Below are positions 27,340 through 37,160 of a DNA stretch of 64,000 bases, in pieces. The notes under the pieces were generated by a model. The model did no database searches. It saw nothing but the letters and a program-made list of their open reading frames with translations, and was not told the DNA's origin. The position numbers were made by a program, and so were the translations under genes. The stretch spans positions 16,009,641 to 16,073,640 of the forward strand of contig NC_067206.1 in the NCBI RefSeq assembly GCF_026262505.1, in the 5' to 3' direction. This stretch comes from Trichomonas vaginalis G3 (Eukaryota; Parabasalia; Trichomonadida; Trichomonadidae). Numbering within the stretch: the stretch's first letter is position 1; every line of letters begins with the position of its first letter.

Positions 27340-28995
27340 ATTTTGTGAAGAAGTCTTGACAAAACATATACGAAGAAGTCTTGACAAAACATGTACGATG
27401 AAGTCTTGACAAAACATGTACGATGAAGTCTTGACAAAACATATACGAAGAAGTCTTGACAAAACATGTACGATGAAGTCTTGACAAAACATGTACGATG
27501 AAGTCATGACAAAACATTTACGAAGAAGTCTTGACAAAACATGTACGATGAAGTCTTGACAAAACATGTACGATGAAGTCATGACAAAACATTTACGAAG
27601 AAGTCTTGACAAAACATTTACGAAGAAGTCTTGACAAAACATGTACGATGAAGTCATGACAAAACATTTACGAAGAAGTCTTGACAAAACATGTACGATG
27701 AAGTCTTGACAAAACATATACGAAGAAGTCTTGACAAAACATGTACGATGAAGTCTTGACAAAACATGTACGATGAAGTCATGACAAAACATTTACGAAG
27801 AAGTCTTGACAAAACATTTACGAAGAAGTCTTGACAAAACATGTACGATGAAGTCATGACAAAACATTTACGAAGAAGTCTTGACAAAACATTTACGAAG
27901 AAGTCTTGACAAAACATTTACGATGAAGTCATGACAAAACATGTACGATGAAGAAGTTTATTTCCTGGACTGTTGTCAAAATGTCATGTTGTCACACTTT
28001 TTCAGAGAAGTTAAAATGACCGAGGGACCGAGGGACCGAGGGACCTGGTGACACCTTCAGTTCTTCAAAACATTTACGAAGAAGTCTTGACAAAACATTT
28101 ACGATGAAGTCATGACAAAACATTTACGATGAAGTCATGACAAAACATGTACGATGAAGAAGTTTATTTCCTGGACTGTTGTCAAAATGTCATGTTGTCA
28201 CACTTTTTCAGAGAAGTTAAAATGACCGAGGGACCGAGGGACCGAGGGACCTGGTGACACCTTCAGTTCTTCAAAACATTTACGAAGAAGTCTTGACAAA
28301 ACATTTACGATGAAGTCATGACAAAACATGTACGATGAAGAAGTTTATTTCCTGGACTGTTGTCAAAATGTCATGTTGTCACACTTTTTCAGAGAAGTTA
28401 AAATGACCGAGGGACCGAGGGACCGAGGGACCTGGTGACACCTTCAGTTCTTCAAAACATTTACGAAGAAGTCTTGACAAAACATTTACGATGAAGTCAT
28501 GACAAAACATGTACGATGAAGAAGTTTATTTCCTGGACTGTTGTCAAAATGTCATGTTGTCACACTTTTTCAGAGAAGTTAAAATGACCGAGGGACCTGG
28601 TGACACCTTCAGTTCTTCAAAACATTTACGAAGAAGTCATGACAAAACATTTACGATGAAGAAGTCTTGACAAAACATATACGAAGAAGTCATGACAAAA
28701 CATGTACGATGAAGAAGTCTTGACATTTTCCTGGACTGTTGTCAAAATGTCATGTTGTCACACTTTTTCAGAGAAGTTAAAATGACCGAGGGACCGAGGG
28801 ACCGAGGGACCTGGTGACACCTTCAGTTCTTCAAAACATTTACGAAGAAGTCTTGACAAAACATTTACGATGAAGTCATGACAAAACATGTACGATGAAG
28901 AAGTTTATTTCCTGGACTGTTGTCAAAATGTCATGTTGTCACACTTTTTCAGAGAAGTTAAAATGACCGAGGGACCGAGGGACCGAGGGACCTGG
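27340..28995. repeat. Higher-order tandem repeats: 25-bp units and six ~185-bp units
   Basis: From 27340 to 27950, about 24 copies of a 25-bp unit alternate between GAAGAAGTCTTGACAAAACA and GATGAAGTCATGACAAAACA forms. From about 27957 to 28995 a ~185-bp unit repeats six times, with starts near 27957, 28154, 28338, 28524, 28717 and 28905. Each unit contains GTTGTCAAAATGTCATGTTG, up to three GACCGAGG units and GGTGACACC. Open frames here are translated repeats. Confidence 0.9.
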
Positions 28996-29031
28996 TGACA
29001 CCTAAAAACCATCTACCCTAAACTTTATTTT

Positions 29032-29892
29032 TCAATACTTTTTCAGCACTTTTCCGTAGTTGTATATGAAAGACAATTCGAGATAAAAGTCATAGTACAA
29101 TGGTATTATATGCTGCACACCATTTGTTGTGAACCAAACTTGAAAGTCAGAGAAACTGTTACTAGGTGGTTCGTAGAATTTAGAAGCAAAGTCATAAACG
29201 TCCTTACCAATACATAGAAAACTATTGTTGCTTGAACTGAAACTTGCATGGCACATAACATTTTGAGGGTCAAACACGTTTCTATAAACTGTCAAATCTG
29301 CTGGTGGAAGTATAAATTGAAATGGACCATCTGGTGGTAATGGTTCGTTCTGGTTTAGTAACCGAAGAAATTGTGCCCAAGAACGTTTGTCTACTTTCCA
29401 AAATAAAAACTCTGTATCTCTTGGAGGGTTAATTTCAATCTTTTGAAATGAAACGGTGGAGTTCATCTTGTCATATTCTAGTTTCAGATAGTATGTTCCA
29501 TTTAGTAAAGAGGCGTATTTTTCTTGAAATTCCCAATAGTATTTGTTCATTTGAGTTTGAAAGTCATTTAGAGTTTTCTCAAGACTTTCGTCTGAACGAA
29601 CTGTAAAGATCCTCATTTCATCAAATTTGTCTATTAGACCATCAGAACCTTTATACTGCCCATGAAAATATACTGCGAACATAAACGCGTTAGTTCTATT
29701 TGAAAACAAAACTCTTCTAAATCCTATTGCCTTTGCATCTGAAGGACTTTGAAGCCAACGAATTGGATAGTCAAACCTGTAAGCTCGGGATGAAATTTCT
29801 TCATCTGAAATAGTCATACCAGCATTTGTAAAGATATAGTCTAATGGTTTTGTATCTGCTACTTTTGTTCTTTGTTTTTCAACCTGAAGCAT
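29032..29892 (-). CDS. Capsid-like protein paralogue 1, copy in element B
   Basis: The 286-aa product is near-identical to 3648-4508 and shows all the blocks listed there. It is open throughout. The leader, ATATTTTTACATATATTAA before ATG, is conserved, although the upstream neighbour has been replaced by an HNH gene whose end overlaps this start by 34 bp. Confidence 0.6.
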   Translation of the reverse strand: MLQVEKQRTKVADTKPLDYIFTNAGMTISDEEISSRAYRFDYPIRWLQSPSDAKAIGFRRVLFSNRTNAFMFAVYFHGQYKGSDGLIDKFDEMRIFTVRSDESLEKTLNDFQTQMNKYYWEFQEKYASLLNGTYYLKLEYDKMNSTVSFQKIEINPPRDTEFLFWKVDKRSWAQFLRLLNQNEPLPPDGPFQFILPPADLTVYRNVFDPQNVMCHASFSSSNNSFLCIGKDVYDFASKFYEPPSNSFSDFQVWFTTNGVQHIIPLYYDFYLELSFIYNYGKVLKKY

Positions 29893-30503
29893 TTAATATA
29901 TGTAAAAATATATTGTTTTAAAATGGTATGCCATATAGCTTTCTTGAATTTGTTAAGAAGTATTTGAACGTATTTTCCATCTGTATCTCTAGTGTTTACA
30001 TAAGCATAGCCCGCCTTAGTAAAATATACTTGTAATTTCCTATAGTTTACGCCGGTATAAAAGTAGAAAGAGTCTTGTTCTTCGCTATAGTAGTAAAACT
30101 CAAACGTATGCTCGCCATAGTCTGTAATTTCAATTGTTTCATCTTCTAGTTCGTCGACAAATTCGAATACAATATCTCCAAATTTGCCTTTGTTCTTATT
30201 GTTTTCAGAACGAGTGACCCAACGTAAGTTTTCAAGTCTATTGTCGTTTCTTATACGGTTTATATGGTCTACAAAAGGTAAATTGTTAGGATTCAGTATA
30301 AAATGAGTTGCAATGACAACATGTTTAAAATAGTGTTTCCCACCCATCTTCATAATAGCATATCCGTCATTTTGCTCCCATTCGCTTAAAACTCTTTTTG
30401 TCTTTTTGTTTCTGACTTCAAATGACTCACAACAGTGAATTTCATATTTCTCATCTAACAAACAAGTTTCCCAACGGTCTTCTCCAACAAACTCAGCGTA
30501 CAT
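29859..30503 (-). CDS. HNH homing-type endonuclease
   Basis: The 214-aa protein has the HNH_3-type core: KHVVIATHFILNPNNLPFVD, then H80, INRIRNDNRLENLRW and a TRSEN motif (about residues 58-103). It is preceded by a NUMOD4-like N-terminal part (RVLSEWEQNDGYAIMKMGG). Such nucleases of phages, prophages and algal viruses cut DNA at specific sites and spread their genes. It occupies the slot that holds the 239-aa gene (4564-5283) in element A. Its last codons run into the start of the next gene. A ~90-bp segment with its own start and leader is repeated just upstream at about 30570-30660, probably a footprint of its arrival. Confidence 0.82.
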   Translation of the reverse strand: MYAEFVGEDRWETCLLDEKYEIHCCESFEVRNKKTKRVLSEWEQNDGYAIMKMGGKHYFKHVVIATHFILNPNNLPFVDHINRIRNDNRLENLRWVTRSENNKNKGKFGDIVFEFVDELEDETIEITDYGEHTFEFYYYSEEQDSFYFYTGVNYRKLQVYFTKAGYAYVNTRDTDGKYVQILLNKFKKAIWHTILKQYIFTYIKCFRLKNKEQK

Positions 30504-30539
30504 TTCAAATAAAATAAAAAAATATTTTTTAAAAAATAT

Positions 30540-30664
30540 ATGGTTTAAAAAACGTTTTTACTTCATGCCATTTCATATTTCTCATCTAACAAACAAGTTT
30601 CCCAACGGTCTTCTCCAACAAACTCAGCGTACATTTCAAATAAAATAAAAAAATATTTTTTTCT
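30540..30664. repeat. Partial duplicate of the HNH gene start
   Basis: The stretch with TCATATTTCTCATCTAACAA and AACTCAGCGTACATTTCAAA appears both at about 30440-30530 (inside the HNH gene start and leader) and at 30570-30660. In element A the related CTCATCTAACAAACATG lies at the end of the 239-aa gene. This marks the junctions of the cassette exchange. Confidence 0.7.
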
Positions 30665-31249
30665 TTACTTTACATAACCGCCTGAAGCCATAAGTCTTTG
30701 ACGCCAACCCATACCAGCTAATGAAGGTTGACTTGGTTTAGTTTGGAAACTAAACTTTGGTTTTGGTTTATCTTCAGTTTTTGGTTTCTCTTCTTCTATC
30801 GGTTTTTCGTCACTTTTCGGTTCCTTTGACTTTACCTCACTTGCAGGAATAGTTGTGTCGTCAACATCTTCATAAATATCATATGCCATTTGTTTTTGTT
30901 TTCCTTTCAACTTTTTGTGTTTGTTGTAAAGTTTAGAATATTTCGACTCTAAGTCAATGAGATGTTCTATAATGAACTGTTGGTCAGTGAAGTAAACTTT
31001 TCCATCTGTTGTCTCGAAAGCTCCTTCAGACTTCAATATTTTATTTGTGAGAGTCTGTTTCTTTTTTGAGATACTAGCCGTTCCATTTTTATGAAAAGTG
31101 ACTTTGTAGTTAGGGTTTGTATTTCCAGACCTGGCACTTTCTATTATTGAATTTTTCTCTTCATCTGTAAGTTCTTTGACAGGTTTTGACAATGGTTCTG
31201 AACTTTTTGTTTGTGGTGTCAAATCTACCGTTTCAACTTCTTCGGTCAT
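30665..31249 (-). CDS. 194-aa acidic/lysine-rich protein, copy in element B
   Basis: It matches 5315-5899 over its full length, with a handful of substitutions and the same PSLAGMGWRQRLM tail. Frame and leader are intact. The substitutions fall mostly in the disordered EPKSDEKP region. Confidence 0.68.
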   Translation of the reverse strand: MTEEVETVDLTPQTKSSEPLSKPVKELTDEEKNSIIESARSGNTNPNYKVTFHKNGTASISKKKQTLTNKILKSEGAFETTDGKVYFTDQQFIIEHLIDLESKYSKLYNKHKKLKGKQKQMAYDIYEDVDDTTIPASEVKSKEPKSDEKPIEEEKPKTEDKPKPKFSFQTKPSQPSLAGMGWRQRLMASGGYVK

Positions 31250-31268
31250 TTCATCTCAGTAAAAAATT

Positions 31269-31421
31269 TTAGTTTGGTTTGTTTTCAACTGGTTGTTGTT
31301 GTTTTTTAAGTCGGTCTAAAACTTCCTGAGGTATAGGAAGAACTTGACAAACACGTTGTGTAACTGCTGGAAGCCGACAAATCCATCTTGAACCCATTTG
31401 TCTCAATGCTGTATTGTTCAT
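31269..31421 (-). CDS. 50-aa small protein, copy in element B
   Basis: It has the same body as 5934-6068 (MNNTALRQMGSRWICRLPAV) with a longer QQQPVENKPN tail. The leader TTTTTACTGAGATGAAATG is present. Function unknown. Confidence 0.5.
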   Translation of the reverse strand: MNNTALRQMGSRWICRLPAVTQRVCQVLPIPQEVLDRLKKQQQPVENKPN

Positions 31422-31439
31422 TTCATCTCAGTAAAAAAC

Positions 31440-31842
31440 TTTACATTCCCCACGTTTTGAGGCGGTTGAGGTTGGTTATTGTTTACCCATTGTTGTGCAT
31501 GGTTATATCCTCTGTTAAAGAATCTTTCACCTTGGTCCATATAGTGTCCTGCTTGGTTATAGTAGTCATTTGCTTTGTTATAATAGTTTCCTGCTTGTCT
31601 TCCTACATTGTCCATCCATCCTTGAACTTTTCCTCTTGTTTCAGGATTTGGAATAAGATTTGTTGCATCTCGTGCTACATCCCAACCTTTCTGTACAGTT
31701 TGTATAATAGGTTGTGCTTTCTCTTTAAGTATACCTAATGTACTCAAAATCTTCCTTCCAATTCCAAATGCACCTCTAGCTATTGTTCCCACTGCGGGCA
31801 AAAATCTGGATGCAACTCTGCTAATGCGCCAAATAAACCCAT
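31440..31842 (-). pseudogene. Amphipathic minor-capsid-like protein, copy in element B (fossil)
   Basis: Counterpart of 6088-6489, with the same helical middle and Asn/Tyr-rich end, carrying about one break. It stays divergent with the integrase relic across the same short spacer. Confidence 0.55.
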
Positions 31843-31859
31843 TTCTTATAGGGTAAAAA

Positions 31860-32815
31860 ATGACGAATCCAAACAAGGACCCCTATGTTTCTAAAAGCGA
31901 CAGAAAGCACTCATGATAAAAATCTTTAGTTCAACACCAAATGCTTGGTTTATGGATATCTTGGAAAACATTCCGAGGTATAGAGAAGATGGACCACCAT
32001 ACTGGCTAATATTTATCGGTCAAAACACAAGATACTGTGAAGCCATACCATTACAGTCCAAAAATATTTTAGATATCTTAGCAGCTTTGACAATATTTGT
32101 TGACAAATACCATCCAACAAAACTGACATCTGACTGTGAAAGTTTCTTTCAAATCAGACGATATTAAAAACTATCTGCGTTCAAAAAATGTAAACCAATA
32201 TTTCATTGTCGACCAAAACCATTCTGCCTCTTGGTGTCATTGACGGTTGTATAAAAATGTTAAGAGACTTAAAACCAACCACAAGGTGGTGAAGCAAATG
32301 AAATGTCATATGACGACAAATATAGACACTTCTCCATGGCAAAGATGAGACAAGTTTTAAATATTTACAATAACCGTAAACAAAAAGGTTTGGGAAACCA
32401 CTCCCCGAAGAAATGAAAAACAACCCTGACTTAGAGAAAGACTATATATTTAATAATTTAGTCAAAAGAGACAAACAAGAAAAAATGCCGGGCTTCAAAC
32501 TTCAGAAAGGTACAAAGTAAAAATAGAAATACCTAAACGCGACCCATATGAAAATACATTGACTATGACAACAATGGAACCCGACAGGTACTCACATTCG
32601 TGTTCGTAAAAATAGAAGAAAGTATACAAGAGAATATTATGAAGTTTTAGGCAAACATGGCAAAATGTACAGACTGCAAGCAGAAGATAAAACTACTATT
32701 GCCAGACCTCGTTTCAAACTTGTCAAAGTTCAAGGCGGTATACTTTCAAAGACAGTTCCTAACAAATATAAGACAACTCCTGACGAATATGCTAAAGAAG
32801 TTGAAAATGACGACT
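31860..32815 (+). pseudogene. Retroviral-type integrase, copy in element B (fossil)
   Basis: Counterpart of 6507-7466 and highly similar at nucleotide level, but carrying about half a dozen or more breaks. The element therefore could not make its own integrase from this locus. Confidence 0.8.
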
Positions 32816-34208
32816 AAGCAATTCTATACCATGCGAATATAGTCATAAATGGTGGCATGTAGTCTTTACCCAAGCCTGTTGGATTTGTTGTGAAAGTGTG
32901 TGAATGATTTCCTCCTGGTTCAGTTTGTCGAAAAGTCTTTTTTGCTGAATGGTTATAATCTGGAGATAAAACGTCATTGCCAGCATAATATTCTGAGTTG
33001 TATAATGGATGGTCTCTTAATGAGTGACTATGGTCGCCAGAAAAGTTTGTAGTTCCCGTATGAGTGTGCGGTGGAAGGTTTGCTTCTTTAATTTTCTTCG
33101 AACCTCCTGCCGTCTTTGAATATCTAGCACAGTATAAGAATTTATCTATAATCTGCTTCCATTCACCAAAACCAATTACTACTTCTGGTCTGGTAGAGTT
33201 CATTGACGTATAAATAGAGCCTATAGGATATAATGTTTGAAGTATTTCTGTCTTTAATGTTTGAAGCTCTGTTTTGTCTGCTTTCTTGTCATATAAATCT
33301 TGAGCAGTGAATTTAATATTATGTTCATCCTTCATGACATAAACATCTTTACATCTAATGTTTCTCATCGTCGTTATGTCGTCATCCGATGTTAAACCTT
33401 GTGGAAAGTTAGGAGGTTTCCAATATAATACATCCCCATCAGGTTCTTCAACCGTTCCTTCAATATTTTCTATACCAACAGTTGTAAAACTTGTATGTGT
33501 ATGGTTCTTATCTGCTTTCTTTTCAAGGCTAACGTTTAAGTCTGTTATTTCAGAAGATGTATGTGTATGTCCAACGTCACTTTTCCTGTTTAAGGTTTCT
33601 TGTAAGTTTGTAATATTTGCAATGGTATGTGTATGTCCAACGGCACTTTTCCTGTTTAAGGTTTCTTGTAAGTTTGTAATATTTGCAATGGTATGTGTAT
33701 GAGTCTTATTTGCTTTTGTCTCTAAGGTTTCTTGTAAGTTTGTAATATTTGCAATGGTATGTGTATGAGTCTTTTTAGAATATTCGTTTTCAGCTCTTGT
33801 CACTTCACTTGACATTTTATTGTCAACATATGTTTTGTCTGCTAGTTCAGGATGAGTATGTTCTTTCGTTGCATATGTTGCATCTGCTCTGTCATGTTCT
33901 TCTTGAACTTTTTCAATGACATATTCTTTGTCAGCTTTGTTGTCAACATCTGCTTTCAAAAGAAGTTCAGATATAGGTTTCTCGTTTAAAGTTCCTTTTG
34001 TTGGATTTATACAAACAGTATGGTTCTTATTGTCTTGAAACAGAAACTCATCTGTCATTGGGTTTAATGTCAGTTTTAAGTTTCCTTCTTTCAATGACTC
34101 AGATATCTTAGAATAGTTTGAAAGTTTGTTGTGTTCTTATTTAGAGCTTGCATAATGAGTTGTCGGTTGTGTTGTATTTTCTCTCATAGACGCTGTTTCA
34201 TTTGACAT
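32814..34208 (-). pseudogene. Phage-like fibre with tail-collar tip, copy in element B (fossil)
   Basis: The shaft has extra TIANITNLQETLNRKS repeats compared with element A. The tip keeps the tail-collar frame (YPIGSIYTSMNSTRPEVVIG, DKFLYC, GGSK, LPPHTH, GGNHSH, YMPPFMTIFAWYRIA), but the residues between these landmarks differ greatly from those at 7463-7860, although flanking DNA is near-identical. About one break. Its start is 18 bp from the divergent gene at 34227. Confidence 0.78.
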
Positions 34209-34226
34209 TTTTATTATAGATAAAAT

Positions 34227-35055
34227 ATGCTTCCAATAGAAAAAGAAAATTCTAGAGTTGCTACAACTAAACCATTAGATGAACTTTTTACTAATGTCGG
34301 TCAAAAGTTTGAGACAGATACCGTAAAGCATGAAGGCTATCGTTTTGACTACCATTAAGATGGTTAAGAGACCCATCCGTCACAAAAGCTATTGGCTTCG
34401 TAGAATGAAGTTCATTTCAGAAGCCATACATGGTTTCCCATTTACGGTCGGTTTTGAAGTTCGATACTATAACAAAGAAAAACGTACGTATGAGAAATTT
34501 GAACAGGGAAAACTTTTACAAGTGAATTTGCTTGTAAACTTAGAAACAACTCTTCAAGCTTTTAAGAAAAAATAAACGACATCTATATCGAATATGCAAA
34601 CCAGTATAACATTGACGAGGGAGAGTACCATCTCGATATATATATGACAGGAAAAATGCAACTGTTAAAATCAATAGAATAGAAGACCTTGGAGAAAACG
34701 TTTATATTTCTACAAATATAAACTTGGCATGGTATAGATTTATGAGGATGTTAGCCTGCAGCATATCAGTACACCCGGACTTTTAAGAAGTCGAAAACCC
34801 TAATGGAACATATGAAAATGTTTTCGACTCAGATGCTATTATAGTTCATGCTTCATTTTCTGGTGCACAAAACTCTTTTTTATGCTTGGCAAATGACTTT
34901 TACGAAAAACCTACAAAGCTATATGAACCACCAAGTGGAAGTATTTCAGACTTTCAAGTATGGTTTACAAGATGGAAGAAAGAGAATAGTTCCATTATAC
35001 CATGCGTTTTACTTAGAACTTAGTTTCATATCAACTACTATCGAACGGTAAATAT
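34227..35055 (+). pseudogene. Capsid-like protein paralogue 2, copy in element B (fossil)
   Basis: Counterpart of 9124-9972, carrying about half a dozen or more breaks. The start and leader are conserved. Confidence 0.65.
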
Positions 35056-35064
35056 AATTTTTTA

Positions 35065-35304
35065 ATACGGTTGAGGTGTTTGGATTTGGTTGCCAACTTG
35101 ACTGTGGTGCAGGTTCAGGCTGTTGTATAACAGGAGCTTGTTCTTCTGGTTCAGGGTCTTTAGGTATAATACCAACGAACTGACCTACTCTTTTACCAAT
35201 ATTTTTGACTCCGTTCAAATTCTCTTCCTACGGTTTTTATTCCATTCATATACCTCTTCCAAACATTTCGAAAGAAGTTTCCTATTCCTTCCAAAGAAAC
35301 CCAT
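35065..35304 (-). pseudogene. Amphipathic peptide gene, copy in element B (fossil)
   Basis: Counterpart of 10040-10219, with KNIGKRVGQFVGIIPKDPEP conserved and a Gln/Pro-rich end. It carries a few breaks. Confidence 0.45.
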
Positions 35305-35340
35305 TTACTATATGTAAAAATCTAAGTCCGCCTAGTCTCT

Positions 35341-35682
35341 TACGTTTCCTGTTGAGTTCCATAGCATTCTTTAACTGGAGCTCATACATTCTGTTTCTCC
35401 TCTGGTAGAAAACATATTCTGGTCAACTCCTGTGTTCGCGTCATCTGCATAAAGTTGTTTATATCCCACTTCAGGGTTTGTATAAAACTCTTTCCATCTC
35501 ATATTTGCATACCATGGTGGCAAACCTAACGCAGCGTCATTTGACATGGCAGTTTGCATTTGTACATCTGTTGGCACTTGACCATAGTTTGCCATTGCAG
35601 TTTGTATTCTAACTTCATTTGGAATATTCTCTGGGTTTGGTTGTCCAGGTTGCTGTGCATTCGCTAAGTTCTGTGCGTCCAT
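35341..35682 (-). pseudogene. Asn/Gln-rich 113-aa protein, copy in element B (fossil)
   Basis: Counterpart of 10257-10598, identical over most of its length and altered near the C-terminus. Confidence 0.55.
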
Positions 35683-35705
35683 TTAATATTAGATAAAAAT
35701 ATCTC

Positions 35706-35837
35706 TTACGAGTACATATACTGAACATTTGCAGGCATTGGTTCATCTTCATATTCTCTATATCTTTCTGCCACGTCAAATAAATAAATGACACAATGGA
35801 AAAAACCTAAAACAAGTAGTCCTATTTCAAACCACAT
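35706..35837 (-). CDS. 43-aa single-pass membrane protein, copy in element B
   Basis: Same frame as 10622-10753, starting MWFEIGLLVLGFFHCVIYLF, with about one base difference near the end. It remains open, which supports it as a true gene despite its size. Confidence 0.5.
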   Translation of the reverse strand: MWFEIGLLVLGFFHCVIYLFDVAERYREYEDEPMPANVQYMYS

Positions 35838-35844
35838 TTACTTA

Positions 35845-36639
35845 CTAGTAAAATTTCTTTGTTTGACACTTTCTCCGGTTTATAGGACCTCTCTCATATT
35901 CTATCTTGTCATATCTAAACTCATAGTCATGTATGTCCTCTAACCATCTCATAACGGTTTCCAAACCACTTTTATCGGATGTAAAGTAAAAGCATGGATG
36001 GTTATGTAAAACGTCTAAAGTTTCTAAAGAGTCTCTCAAAGTCCAGTCTACTTGGTATTGAAAATCGCATGTGTTATAGAACGGCGGGTCCACTATAAAG
36101 AAAACATTTTCCTTGTCTTTATATTTTTCATACAACTCTGTCCAACGACATCTCACAAACTCTATACCCTCAATATATTTTTCTATGTCCTCTTTGAAAA
36201 CATTTGTATAGTTAAGATATAAAACGTTTGACATAAGTGTTTCAATGTCATGAACTCTTATAGAACCACTATATAATAGTCTAGCAGATATACTATCCCA
36301 GTCTATATATTCTGCTTTTTTCAAAACCTCTCTCACAATATTTTTCTTATCTAATGGTATACGTTCCATCTTACCTATAGGTATCTTTTCTTTTAACGCT
36401 TTCAATATATTGTTTGTGTCTGGTATATGTTTGAGACGGTCCATATAGTTGTCGAAGTCATTGCATATAATCTTTGAGTCTGGGAATATTGTATGGCACA
36501 AATGGGATATATAGAAACTTCCACCGAACAAATCTACAAATGTTAGACCATTCGGTAGTTTCTTAAGTTCTCTCAATAGAATATCTTTACATCTACTCTT
36601 ATTTCCAAAGAACGGTAACGGTGGTTTTGTAAAATTCAT
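35845..36639 (-). pseudogene. Dam-type DNA methyltransferase, copy in element B (fossil)
   Basis: It has the same motif series as 10738-11556 (FFGNK, DLFGGS, NDFD, DPPF) and remains open through all catalytic motifs; the C-terminal end is altered. Whether it is active cannot be told from sequence. Confidence 0.75.
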
Positions 36640-36889
36640 TTATATATAATAATAAAAATGTTTTTTTCCTGAAAAGTGACAGAAAAGTGACAAAACATGA
36701 AAACATATATAATTTGTGAAAAGCGACACATTATATAATGTTTTCGACCCAGAAGAAGGCTTCTCAAAGTATACTTCCTTGGAACGCCCGTAACTTTTCC
36801 TGTAGCGACGATAGACCCTTACTTGTCCGGACAAAGTTATACTAAACATCTTCAGGGCTAGAAGGGGCGCAGCCCCTGGAAGCCCCACT

Positions 36890-37160
36890 ACCTTTTTTTT
36901 TATATTTATATATGTATATATTTATATATGTATATATTTATATATGTATATATTTATATATGTATATATTTATATATGTATATATGTATATATGTATATT
37001 TATATATGTATATATTATATATGTATATATTTATATATGTATATATTATATATGTATATATTTATATATGTATATATTTATATATGTATATATTTATATA
37101 TGTATATATGTATATATGTATATATTTATATATGTATATATTTATATATGAATAAATAAT
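36890..37160. repeat. TATATTTATATATG microsatellite beside the right end of element B
   Basis: After a T-run, 16-bp-type units of TATATATTTATATATG repeat for about 250 bp. Similar arrays flank the right end of element A and the left end of element B. Open frames of Tyr and Ile here are microsatellite translations. Confidence 0.95.

Larger units (their letters stand above)
26095..29022. mobile_element. Inverted-repeat module with 303-aa gene, nested in element B
   Basis: It has the same ends as 1571-3641 (TAGGGTAGATGG and CCATCTACCCTA, inverted), the same single gene inside, and the same site relative to flanking genes, but the repeat section is about 860 bp longer. Confidence 0.65.
12551..36889. 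mobile_element. Maverick/Polinton-like element B, end to end (fossil)
   Basis: The element is about 24.3 kb, bounded by identical 35-bp inverted repeats (12551-12585 and 36855-36889) starting AGTGGGGCTTCC; an AG start is typical of Polintons. Parts in order: two coding stretches split by an inserted foldback element, major capsid, penton-like protein, SF3 helicase, packaging ATPase, KilA-N and T5orf172 cargo, nested inverted-repeat module, capsid-like gene, HNH gene, small proteins, integrase, fibre, second capsid-like gene, and methyltransferase. No polymerase B was found. It is broken, with roughly twenty breaks overall, mostly in the right half, helicase and ATPase. Its age is probably young, given near-identity to element A. 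No clean 6-bp target duplication is visible. Confidence 0.9.

Noticed and set aside
27195-27917. Cys/Phe-rich frames (MFCQDFFVYVLSR type)
   Set aside because: Translation of 25-bp tandem repeats in a frame without stops; the other frames give similar nonsense repeats.
12545-36895. 6-bp target duplication of element B
   Set aside because: The left flank is CAGGTG and the right flank ACCTTT; they are not a direct repeat.
36912-37159. Tyr/Ile-rich frames
   Set aside because: Microsatellite translation.
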